The notes below the pieces were generated by a model. That model saw only the letters and a list, made by a program, of their open reading frames with translations, made no database searches and was not told the DNA's origin. Below are positions 55,767 through 63,052 of a stretch of 64,000 bases of DNA, piece after piece. Source of the DNA: Clostridia bacterium (GTDB lineage Bacteria; Bacillota; Clostridia; Christensenellales; CAG-138); contig JAUNCT010000001.1 of assembly GCA_030526425.1 (NCBI GenBank), positions 1-64,000 on the forward strand, read 5' to 3'. The translations under genes and the position numbers were made by a program. The first letter of the stretch is position 1; each line of letters starts with the position of its first letter.

Positions 55767-55853
55767 GCGAAAAAAGTTAAGCCTTTGTGAATGTTGGAAA
55801 GTGCGGGTTTCTTTTGGGAAATTGAACAAAATGAGAACAAACGGAACGCCCCG

Positions 55854-55882
55854 TTGAAAACGAAAAACCGTTGGCATATTAT
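55854..55882 (+). promoter_or_regulatory. Promoter of the hydrolase-lepB operon
   Basis: TTGAAA (55854-55859) and TATTAT (55877-55882) are separated by 17 bases, about 40 bases before the start codon. Confidence 0.65.
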
Positions 55883-55920
55883 ATAGTCGAATAAATTTAC
55901 AATGCAAAGGATGTGCCCTC

Positions 55921-57183
55921 ATGGAAGAATTCGCGGAAGGCAGAACTTTTGTCAACTCGGAAGAAATCGGAGAGTTTGCGGATGTGATCGTACCGACCGC
56001 ACCGGACGGTACCGAAGAGGAGATCCGCATCCATTATTACGAAGAAGGAAACGGCGAACCGTTGGTGCTGATCCACGGGATCGGGCAAAGCCTGTATACC
56101 TGGCGTTATCTCTACGGTGAGCTCAGCATGAACTACCGTGTCATTGCCATCGACCTTCCCGGACACGGATATTCTTCCCGTCCCGAAAGCTTTTGTTATT
56201 CGATGGATGAAATGGCCGAGACCATCCGCGCTTTTCTCGAAGTCCGCGGGATCGTGTCCGCCCACATGGTCGGCTTCTCGACCGGCGCCATGTATATGCT
56301 GCACTTTCTTTCGAAGTATCCGGAGATGGTGGCGAACTGCATCGCCATTGCCCCCGGCGGTATCACCGCGCGGATGCCGCGCGGCATCCGCAATTTCAAA
56401 AGCCGGTTCAAGGCGGTCTTTTCGCGGAACCTGTTCACGGAACGGACGGTCGGCAAATGGCTGCGCGAAGCCGTGAACGACTTCTCTCTTTTCGACGGAC
56501 AGGCGGTCAAACAGTACTACGAACCCGTTTCCGACGGACTGACCCGCGAAGCGCTGATGTATGCGGTGCAGAATTTCGACATGAAGTATGCGACCGATGA
56601 GATCCGCGAGAGCGATCACGAGGTTTTGATGCTGTGGGGAAAAGAAGACGCGTGGCATAACCCGAACAACAGCGTGTTCTTCAAGGGCATCCTGAAAAAC
56701 GGACGCTATTTCCTCATCCGCAATGCGGGGCATATCGTGCAGGAAGAAGTGCCGGAAAAGGTTCTCGAGGTCATCGAAAACTATATCCCGGTCATTCCCG
56801 TCGCGGCGCGCCGCGGTTATTACCGCAACTTCGTGAACGACGGCGTGCAGACCGATGCGGATGAGACATATCTGCCGGGAGAAGCTCCCGTTCCGGAAGA
56901 ACCGGAGGAAGAACGATTCGATGAGGAAGCGTACGCGGCGCTCGGCAATGAACTGCCGGAGTATCCGGCGGAGGAAGACGCGCCTTTGACGCTCGATGCG
57001 GAGGATTACGAATCCGGCGAAGAGGAATACGTGCCCGAACCCGAGGAGGAACCTTTCGGTCTGACCGAAGAGGATTACGCTCCCTGTGATGAAGACGCCG
57101 ACGCGGAGGAAGCCCCGTTTGCGCTCTTCGGAGAGGATGAAGCGGAAGAAACCGGAAAGGACGCGGAAGGAGAACGCTCTTGA
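55921..57183 (+). CDS. Alpha/beta hydrolase with long acidic C-terminal tail
   Basis: The 420-residue protein has a complete alpha/beta hydrolase fold (about 30-290): oxyanion HGIGQS, nucleophile elbow GFSTG (S120), a later Asp in the WGKEDAWHN segment, and His in NAGHIVQ. From about 310 on, the tail is acidic and proline-bearing, with no sequence family. No signal peptide is seen. The substrate is unknown. It is coupled to the downstream DUF951 gene, whose TTG start overlaps its stop codon. Confidence 0.82.
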   Translation: MEEFAEGRTFVNSEEIGEFADVIVPTAPDGTEEEIRIHYYEEGNGEPLVLIHGIGQSLYTWRYLYGELSMNYRVIAIDLPGHGYSSRPESFCYSMDEMAETIRAFLEVRGIVSAHMVGFSTGAMYMLHFLSKYPEMVANCIAIAPGGITARMPRGIRNFKSRFKAVFSRNLFTERTVGKWLREAVNDFSLFDGQAVKQYYEPVSDGLTREALMYAVQNFDMKYATDEIRESDHEVLMLWGKEDAWHNPNNSVFFKGILKNGRYFLIRNAGHIVQEEVPEKVLEVIENYIPVIPVAARRGYYRNFVNDGVQTDADETYLPGEAPVPEEPEEERFDEEAYAALGNELPEYPAEEDAPLTLDAEDYESGEEEYVPEPEEEPFGLTEEDYAPCDEDADAEEAPFALFGEDEAEETGKDAEGERS

Positions 57184-57395
57184 TTACGGAATTCACACTC
57201 GGTGATATCGTGCAGATGAAGAAACCGCATGCTTGCGGTGAGAACCGCTGGCGCATCATCCGCACGGGGGCCGATATCAAAATCAAATGCGAAAAATGCG
57301 GACGCATCGTCATGATGGACCGCCAGGATTTTATCCGTTCTTCGAAGAAGACCCTGGAAAAAGCGCCCGTACAGGAAGACACGGTAACGGAATAA
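57180..57395 (+). CDS. DUF951 family protein
   Basis: The 71-residue protein has the DUF951 pattern LGDIVQMKKPHACGENRW and CEKCGRIVMMDR, two Cys pairs that may bind zinc. The family is short and widespread in Firmicutes, often near replication genes, with unknown function. A TTG start overlaps the hydrolase stop (TTGA), with AAGGAG seven bases upstream, so translation is coupled. The stop overlaps the lepB start (TAATG). Confidence 0.85.
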   Translation: MITEFTLGDIVQMKKPHACGENRWRIIRTGADIKIKCEKCGRIVMMDRQDFIRSSKKTLEKAPVQEDTVTE

Positions 57396-58021
57396 TGGAA
57401 CGGAAAACGGAAAGAACGAAATTCAAATCTTCCGAAATGCGGGCGATCCGCGCGATTTCGGAAAAACAACTCGAAAAAATGAAGGGTGCGGCCGCCTGGC
57501 GCAGGATCGATTTTGTCATCTCGCTGTTGCTGGTCGTGCTGTTCGCCTTCTCCCTCAGAACGTTCGTGTTCGAACCGGTACGCGTCGACGGCAGAAGCAT
57601 GGTTCCGACGCTGCAGGACAACGAGCATATGATCGTGGAAAAGATCAGCTACCTGTTTTCGGAGCCGAAACGCGGAGATATCGTCATCTGCTACTATCCC
57701 GGTTACAAGGACAGCTGCGTCAAGCGTGTGATCGGTCTCCCCGGGGACATCATCGCCGTTGCGGAGGGCGTGATCTACATCAACGGACAGCCGCTGGATG
57801 AGAGCGCATACTGGGGCGGTTTCATCAACGGATACATGGCGCCGGTGACCGTTGCGGAGGATTCGTATTTCGTCATCGGCGATAACCGCAACAACTCGAA
57901 GGACAGCCGCTACAAGTCCGTCGGCGCGATTCCGATCGAAAGGATCAAGGGGCGCGTGTGTGCCGTTGCGTGGCCCTTCTCGAATTTCCGCACCATCAGC
58001 CGTGTGGAATACGGCGCCTGA
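57395..58021 (+). CDS. lepB: Signal peptidase I
   Basis: This membrane-bound S26 serine peptidase removes signal peptides. The 208-residue protein has one N-terminal membrane helix (about 38-56), the catalytic Ser in GRSMVPTL (S68), the general-base Lys in VKRVIGLPGD (K110), and the closing GDNRNNSKDSR box. It is coupled to DUF951 upstream and followed after three bases by a second signal peptidase gene. Confidence 0.95.
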   Translation: MERKTERTKFKSSEMRAIRAISEKQLEKMKGAAAWRRIDFVISLLLVVLFAFSLRTFVFEPVRVDGRSMVPTLQDNEHMIVEKISYLFSEPKRGDIVICYYPGYKDSCVKRVIGLPGDIIAVAEGVIYINGQPLDESAYWGGFINGYMAPVTVAEDSYFVIGDNRNNSKDSRYKSVGAIPIERIKGRVCAVAWPFSNFRTISRVEYGA

Positions 58022-58024
58022 CCG

Positions 58025-58639
58025 ATGTCCCGCGTTAAAGAACACAGAGCGGCGGCTGTAGCCGGACGCCTTATCGAACGCATACTGATCGTTGCGGCGA
58101 TAGCCGTTGTGCTGCACCTGCTGTTTTCCCGGTGGATGGTCCCCGTCCGCTGCAACGGAAGCTCGATGCAGCCGACCCTGTCGTCGGGAGACGTCGTTTT
58201 ATCGGACCGTCTCTACCGGTACGGGCGCGGATTGCGGCGCGGCGATATGGTCGCGGTCAGGTCCGCTTCGGGCGAACTCTTCATCCGCCGCGTGGTCGGG
58301 ATGCCCGGAGAAACGGCGGACATGAAGGAAGGAAAGATCTTCGTCAACGGTTGTCCGCTGGAAGAAGATTATCTTGCGGAGTCGGCTTGGGACAATGAGA
58401 TGCAGCCGATGACGATCCCCATGGGGGCATATCTGCTGCTGTCGGACGACCGTGCGGATACTTCCGATTCCCGCGATCCGGAAATCGGTTGCGTGCCGGA
58501 AACGGAGATCCTCGGTCTCGTGCGGATCCGTGTGATGCCTTTCGCGCGTTTTGCGGTGTTTTATCACGACGACAAACCGAAGGAGCCGGAACAAACGGTT
58601 TTCGATGCGGAACAAACAAAAAAAGCAACCGTTGAATAA
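58025..58639 (+). CDS. Signal peptidase I paralog lacking the catalytic lysine
   Basis: The 204-residue S26-type protein has one membrane helix (about 18-36) and the Ser motif GSSMQPTL (S47), but the box that usually reads KRVIGLPGD is IRRVVGMPGE, with Arg (R88) in place of the catalytic Lys, and the GDNR box is SDDRADTSDSR. It may be inactive, act through another mechanism, or have a regulatory or partner role with the active LepB beside it. The terminator overlaps its last codons. Confidence 0.82.
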   Translation: MSRVKEHRAAAVAGRLIERILIVAAIAVVLHLLFSRWMVPVRCNGSSMQPTLSSGDVVLSDRLYRYGRGLRRGDMVAVRSASGELFIRRVVGMPGETADMKEGKIFVNGCPLEEDYLAESAWDNEMQPMTIPMGAYLLLSDDRADTSDSRDPEIGCVPETEILGLVRIRVMPFARFAVFYHDDKPKEPEQTVFDAEQTKKATVE

Positions 58640-58653
58640 ACGGTTGCTTTTTT
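58617..58653. terminator. Bidirectional terminator overlapping the stop codon
   Basis: GCAACCGTT/AACGGTTGC with a 5-base loop (58625-58647), with A-runs left and T-runs right. It can serve the lepB operon and the leftward ModE-like gene. Confidence 0.92.
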
Positions 58654-58662
58654 GATCGTTAC

Positions 58663-59013
58663 TCATTTTTCTTCATCGAACAATTCGGCAAAACGCTGTT
58701 CCGCAAAAGCACGGGTGTCCTGCTCGAGCGTGCGGAAGTTTTTCAGCAACTGCTTTGCGCGGTCGGTCAGCGCAGCGCCCCCTCCTCCCGCTCCGCCTGT
58801 GGAAGACAGAATCAGCGGAAAGCCGAGTACGGCCTCGGCGGCTTTGATGATGCGCCAGGCTTTGGAATACGCCATTCCCATTGCGGCGGTCGCTTTGCGG
58901 ATCGATTTTTCCTCATCGATGTGTTCCAGCAATTCGGCAACACCGGGACCGAAGCATTTTTCGTCGTTGTAAAGGCGTACGACGATGGTGCAGTGCATGG
59001 GCTTTTTTTCCAT
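58663..59013 (-). CDS. ModE-like winged-helix regulator
   Basis: The 116-residue protein is one winged helix-turn-helix domain of the LysR/ModE type (DEEKSIRKATAAMGMAYSKAWRII, then GFPLILSSTGGAGGGGAALTD), with no molybdate-binding domain. Such single-domain ModE relatives may be repressors of metal or redox genes. The ATG at 59013 has GGAGG upstream. It is divergent from the ferredoxin-thioredoxin reductase-like gene, which it could regulate (inference). An extended -10 box (TGGTATAAT, near 59042-59050) lies upstream. Confidence 0.8.
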   Translation of the reverse strand: MEKKPMHCTIVVRLYNDEKCFGPGVAELLEHIDEEKSIRKATAAMGMAYSKAWRIIKAAEAVLGFPLILSSTGGAGGGGAALTDRAKQLLKNFRTLEQDTRAFAEQRFAELFDEEK

Positions 59014-59078
59014 AACGGACCTCCGCATAGTTCTTTCGGATATTATACCATGCTTGCGGAAGATTTCATCCCTTGCGG

Positions 59079-59107
59079 TTGTATTCTTTGCCGGAATGTT
59101 GTACGAT
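59079..59107 (+). promoter_or_regulatory. Promoter of the FTR-like/thioredoxin pair
   Basis: TTGTAT (59079-59084) and TACGAT (59102-59107) are separated by 17 bases, 38 bases before the start codon. Confidence 0.45.
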
Positions 59108-59144
59108 TCTTCTGTCGGAAATGCCGCGGAAAGGAAGAATGCAG

Positions 59145-59354
59145 ATGAAAATCACGCTGAATCCGGATGCCGAGGTCGTCAAGACCGTTAAGGAAGGGCT
59201 GAAACGCACCGGTGGGTACTGCCCGTGCAGGCTTTCGAGAACTCCCGAGTACAAGTGCATGTGCGAGGAGTTCAAGCAACAGATCGCAGACCCGGAATTC
59301 GAAGGGTATTGCCACTGTCTTCTGTATTACAAATCCAAGGAACAAGAGGTATGA
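59145..59354 (+). CDS. Ferredoxin-thioredoxin reductase catalytic subunit-like protein
   Basis: The 69-residue protein has six cysteines in three pairs: CPC (26, 28), CMC (38, 40) and CHC (56, 58), the hallmark of the FTR catalytic subunit, which carries a 4Fe-4S cluster next to a redox disulfide. The spacing CPC-9-CMC-15-CHC differs from the plant-type 16 and 8. The second ATG (59145) is chosen since AAGGAAG is correctly placed for it. It precedes trxA by four bases, so it probably reduces that thioredoxin with electrons from ferredoxin. Confidence 0.85.
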   Translation: MKITLNPDAEVVKTVKEGLKRTGGYCPCRLSRTPEYKCMCEEFKQQIADPEFEGYCHCLLYYKSKEQEV

Positions 59355-59358
59355 AATC

Positions 59359-59667
59359 ATGGCGGAAATCAAACTGACGGAATCGAATTTCGATCAAGTC
59401 ATCAACGGAAACGAAAAAGTGCTGGTGGATTTCTGGGCGGAATGGTGCGGACCCTGCCGCATGCTCGCCCCGACGATCGAAGAGCTTTCCGAAGAGTATG
59501 CGGGAAGAGCAGCGGTCTGCAAGGTCAATGTCGATGAGGAGCCCGCGCTCGCGATGCGTTTCAATGTCAGCGCGATCCCGACGGTCATTGCTTTTCAAAA
59601 CGGCCGTGAAGTGGACCGCAGTCTCGGACTTGTTGCAAAGTCCGTTCTGGAAGACCTGCTGAAATAA
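59359..59667 (+). CDS. trxA: Thioredoxin
   Basis: The 102-residue protein has the thioredoxin fold with the active site WCGPC (29-33) and the cis-proline loop SAIPTVIAF. It follows the FTR-like gene directly, with GAGGT before the ATG. No NADPH-thioredoxin reductase is nearby; the pair suggests ferredoxin-driven reduction. Confidence 0.95.
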   Translation: MAEIKLTESNFDQVINGNEKVLVDFWAEWCGPCRMLAPTIEELSEEYAGRAAVCKVNVDEEPALAMRFNVSAIPTVIAFQNGREVDRSLGLVAKSVLEDLLK

Positions 59668-59692
59668 CGGGTTTCCGGAAACAAAGGCACAC

Positions 59693-59724
59693 AAAAAAGG
59701 TTGCCCGGCAGGGCAACCTTTTTT
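59693..59724. terminator. Bidirectional terminator
   Basis: AAAAAAGGTTGCCC-GGCA-GGGCAACCTTTTTT (59693-59724), a 14-bp stem with A- and T-runs on both sides, serves trxA and the leftward repeat-protein gene. Confidence 0.95.
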
Positions 59725-59729
59725 GTTGT

Positions 59730-61595
59730 TCATACTTCGAAATAAACCTTGACATATGCAAAGGGCTCGTCGCTTGTGACTTCGAGCGTTTCGGTCGCGT
59801 ATCTGTCGATTCCGTGGTCGCCGAACGCGCCCCAGTCATAACCGACATAGTTCCCCGTCTTGTCGAAGAAGACCGCATAGTAATCCACATACTTGAAAAT
59901 ACGGTTTCCGGTGTTCGTGGCGGCGATGATCGCTTTCGAACCGGCAATGCGCACATCGTAGCGGAGCAACGATTGGGCGGGAGTCCGCCCGACCGCTTGC
60001 CGCATTTCGACTTTCAGTTCGACATGATCGAAGGGAATGTCGTTCCGGAATGCCCAGAAGGTTTCGCAGCCCTTCTCACACAGATCCTTTCTGAGCTGTT
60101 TGATGCCGACGATCTTGTTTTCCGCATCGTAGAACGAGGCGGTGATGACGAAGCATCTGGAACGGCTTCCGGTGTTTTTCAAAACAAAGCAATAATCGTC
60201 GTCCGATTTTTGCCAAACACCCGTGATCTCCCAACCGTATCCGGACAGAACCGGTTCGGAGGGGGCTTTCTTTGCGAGAGGACTTCCCTCGGGCAAGGGG
60301 ATGTTTTCGGAAAAGGCGATCGCTGCTGCGAGCTCCGCTTCCACTTCCGCTTTTGCGGAGCGGGTCTCTGCGAGTTCCGCTTCGACGGCCTCTTTTTCGG
60401 AGCGCGTTTGCGCGAGTTCGGTCTCGGCGGCGGTTCTTCCGTTCTGCGTTTCGGTCAACGCCGCTTCCATTGCGGAATTTGCCGACCTCGTTTCCGCAAG
60501 TGCTTCCTCAACGGCGGATTTGACCGAGCGGGTTTCGGACAGTTCCGCTTCCACTTCCGCTTTTGCGGAACGGGTCTCGGCGAGCTCCGCTTCGACGGCT
60601 TCCTTTTCGGAGCGCATGCGGGCGAGCTCCGCTTCCGCTTCGGCGATTTCGGAACGGGCCTTTGCAAGCTCCGCTTCGACGGCTTCTTTTTCGGTGCACG
60701 CTTGCGCAAGACAAGTCTCGGCGGCGATTTTTTCGTTCCGCGTGTCGTTCAGCTCTGCTTCGAGTGTGGCGTTCACGGAACGGGAGTCCGCGAGTTCCGC
60801 TTCTGCGGCTGCTTTTCCGGATTTGGTATCTGCAAGCTCTGCCTCGACGGCGGCTTTGCCGTTTCTGGTGTCGTTCAGTTCTGCTTCGAGTGTTGCGTTT
60901 GCGGAACGGGAGTCCGCGAGTTCTGCTTCTGCGGCTGCTTTTCCGGATTTGGTATCTGCAAGCTCTGCCTCGACGGCGGCTTTGCCGTTTCTGGTGTCGT
61001 TCAGTTCTGCTTCGAGTGTTGCGTTTGCGGAACGGGAGTCCGCGAGTTCCGCCTCAGCGGCTGCTTTTCCGGACTTGGCATCTTCAAGCTCCGCCTCGAC
61101 GGCGGCTTTGCTGTTTCTGGTGTCGTTCAGTTCTGCTTCGAGTGTTGCGTTTGCGGAACGGGAGTCCGCGAGTTCCGCCTCAGCGGCTGCTTTTCCGGAT
61201 TTGGCATCTTCAAGCTCCGCCTCGACGGCTGCCTTGCCGTTCCGCGTGTCGTTCAGTTCTGCTTCGAGTGCGGCGTTCACGGACCGGGAGTCTGCAAGTT
61301 CCGCCTCTGCGGCTGCTTTTCCGCTCTTGGTATCGTTCAACTCCGTTTCGAGTGCGGCGTTTGCGGACCGGGAATCCGCAAGCTCCGCCTCTGCTGCCGT
61401 CTTTCCCGAAATGGTATCCGCAAGCTCGGCTTCCAGCGAAGCCTTCCCGGTTTGTGTTTCGGTCAGTTCCGTTCTCACTGCGGCGGTCTCGGTGACCGCG
61501 TCATCCAGACGGTTCTTCAAAGAAACGGCAAGCATGGAAACCGTTGCGAACGCGATCGCGAGGATCGCCGTCAGGATATTCCATTTGGATTTCAT
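59730..61595 (-). CDS. Membrane-anchored protein with 27 tandem 14-residue repeats
   Basis: The 621-residue protein has one N-terminal membrane helix (about 7-26), then 27 uninterrupted 14-residue units (42-419) of the type AELADSRSANATLE / AELNDTRNGKAAVE / AELADTKSGKAAAE, two heptads each, and a C-terminal globular domain of about 200 residues (420-621) with two internally similar beta-rich halves (YGWEITGVWQKSDDDYCFVL). The repeats should form a long helix or coiled coil holding the C-terminal domain away from the membrane. AAGGAGGT precedes the ATG at 61595. Function unknown; no family is recognised for the C-terminal domain. Confidence 0.8.
   Translation of the reverse strand: MKSKWNILTAILAIAFATVSMLAVSLKNRLDDAVTETAAVRTELTETQTGKASLEAELADTISGKTAAEAELADSRSANAALETELNDTKSGKAAAEAELADSRSVNAALEAELNDTRNGKAAVEAELEDAKSGKAAAEAELADSRSANATLEAELNDTRNSKAAVEAELEDAKSGKAAAEAELADSRSANATLEAELNDTRNGKAAVEAELADTKSGKAAAEAELADSRSANATLEAELNDTRNGKAAVEAELADTKSGKAAAEAELADSRSVNATLEAELNDTRNEKIAAETCLAQACTEKEAVEAELAKARSEIAEAEAELARMRSEKEAVEAELAETRSAKAEVEAELSETRSVKSAVEEALAETRSANSAMEAALTETQNGRTAAETELAQTRSEKEAVEAELAETRSAKAEVEAELAAAIAFSENIPLPEGSPLAKKAPSEPVLSGYGWEITGVWQKSDDDYCFVLKNTGSRSRCFVITASFYDAENKIVGIKQLRKDLCEKGCETFWAFRNDIPFDHVELKVEMRQAVGRTPAQSLLRYDVRIAGSKAIIAATNTGNRIFKYVDYYAVFFDKTGNYVGYDWGAFGDHGIDRYATETLEVTSDEPFAYVKVYFEV
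60339..61472 (-). repeat. 27 tandem 42-bp units in the coiled-coil gene
   Basis: The 1134 bp encode 27 units of 14 residues. Units 6 to 17 form four near-identical 126-bp blocks (three units each), with differences mostly at single positions, indicating recent block duplication. Outer units are more diverged. Confidence 0.9.
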
Positions 61596-61726
61596 GGAAA
61601 TCGTACCTCCTTCGGAAATGCGCTTGAAATGAAACATATGAAACATTCTATTTGTATAGTATGGTTTGCCGGCGTGAAAAACAAGTGTTTTTCGGGAGAT
61701 ATCCGGAAAACGAACGGGAAAAACGC

Positions 61727-61751
61727 AAAAAGCGGTGCCGTCGGGCACCGC
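61727..61751 (-). terminator. Terminator of the M20 peptidase gene
   Basis: GCGGTGCC-GTCG-GGCACCGC (61732-61751); read leftward it is followed by TTTTT. Confidence 0.9.
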
Positions 61752-61770
61752 ATCGGTAACGGAAAACGTG

Positions 61771-62967
61771 TCAAAAACGCGGTTCGTCCGGTGATATCCC
61801 CGGTGTCCCCGTGGAAAACGGGGACATATTTTGGCACATCATCAGAGTGAACCGGATCGCAGCCGAGAGACCGGGTAGCAAGCTGTTTTTTGCGATCCAC
61901 TCTTCCCGGGTGTGGGAACGTGCGCCGCGGTAAACGGGGACGCATACCGCGGGGATGCCGAGCGACTGCGGGATGTTGCAGTCCGTCGATCCCGAAACGC
62001 GTTTGGGTGCTGCTCCGGTCAGATCCGTCAGGATCCCGGCGCAGGCGTTTTCGAGGGTCGCCTGCGCTTCCGGACCGACCCCGCGTGCGCACGGCCGGTC
62101 GCCGACGGGGATCACGGTCAGACGGACGCCGGTCCGCTCGGCGGCGCGGAAGAGGGTTTCGAAGCGGTCGTGCATGAAATCGAGCCCCTCTGCGGTGTCG
62201 GAACGGTACTCCGTCAGGATCTCGGCGGATTCCGCAATGGTGTTGACCGAGGTGCCGCCGGAAATCGTTCCCACGTTGAAGGTCGTTTTCCCCGGGAGCT
62301 CCGGGGGCAATTCCGTGCGGTAGATCTCCGAAACGAGGGCAGCGATCCGTGCGATGGCGTTTTCATTGCCGAACGCGGTGTAGGAATGTCCTCCTGCCGT
62401 TTGGACGCAAACGCGGAAACGGGCGGAACCGACACAGGTCGTGACCATTTCTTCCGGAATGCCGTGATCGAAGGAAAGAAAGCGGCGGATGCGGTTTCCG
62501 TATGCGCGGAACAGCGCGCGGGTGCCGCGCAGGTTGCCGAGTCCCTCTTCCCCGCTGTTGAACACGATCAGCAATCCGTTCTCCGGGGTGATGTCCCGTT
62601 CCGCGAGATACTTGGCGCACAGCATCAGCTGAACGACGCAGACGGTGTCGTCGCCGATGCCGGGGCAATACATGCGGTCTTCCGTTTCGGTGATGCACAT
62701 GGGTTCCGTATCGGGAAACACCGTGTCCGTATGCGCGACGATTGCGGAAAGCGCATTTCCGTTTTCCGCGTTCAGCGGAAGGATCACATTATCCGCCTCA
62801 TCGGTATATGCGGCGCCGAGTCCCCATGCTTTCAGCGTCTTCAAAATGTATGCGGCGCGCGCTCCTTCCTTGCCGCTCGGCGCGGGGATGGCGCACAAAT
62901 CAGCGAGCAGGCGCCGCTGCAAGGCGGCGTTTTCCGCAAGAAAGCCGCGGATATCGTTTTCGTTCAT
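61771..62967 (-). CDS. M20 family metallopeptidase
   Basis: The 398-residue protein is an M20 zinc peptidase: metal ligands in AHTDTVFP (H79, D81), PGIGDDTV (bridging Asp), NSGEEGLGNLRG (the catalytic Glu pair at 140-141), and GSTDCN late in the chain. It has the usual dimerisation domain insert. The exact substrate cannot be told; peptidase T or a dipeptidase are possible. The start at 62967 has AAAGGA upstream; a longer frame runs into the neighbouring terminator. Confidence 0.88.
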   Translation of the reverse strand: MNENDIRGFLAENAALQRRLLADLCAIPAPSGKEGARAAYILKTLKAWGLGAAYTDEADNVILPLNAENGNALSAIVAHTDTVFPDTEPMCITETEDRMYCPGIGDDTVCVVQLMLCAKYLAERDITPENGLLIVFNSGEEGLGNLRGTRALFRAYGNRIRRFLSFDHGIPEEMVTTCVGSARFRVCVQTAGGHSYTAFGNENAIARIAALVSEIYRTELPPELPGKTTFNVGTISGGTSVNTIAESAEILTEYRSDTAEGLDFMHDRFETLFRAAERTGVRLTVIPVGDRPCARGVGPEAQATLENACAGILTDLTGAAPKRVSGSTDCNIPQSLGIPAVCVPVYRGARSHTREEWIAKNSLLPGLSAAIRFTLMMCQNMSPFSTGTPGISPDEPRF

Positions 62968-63022
62968 GGCGTTCGTTCCTTTCTTCCGAAAAGTATACGC
63001 TCTTTTGCGATTTGCGACAATG

Positions 63023-63045
63023 AAAAAGACCGCCGTGCGGCGGTC
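63023..63045 (-). terminator. Terminator of the NUDIX-NTPase gene
   Basis: AAAGACCGCC-GTGC-GGCGGTCTTT-type hairpin (63028-63045); read leftward it is followed by TTTTTC. It lies just beyond the stop and before the M20 gene. Confidence 0.8.
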
Positions 63046-63052
63046 TTTCCGT

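Noticed and set aside
60700..61400. Regular direct repeats that could be mistaken for a CRISPR array or minisatellite
   Set aside because: The repeats are in frame, multiples of 42 bp, with no unique spacers; they encode the coiled-coil units.
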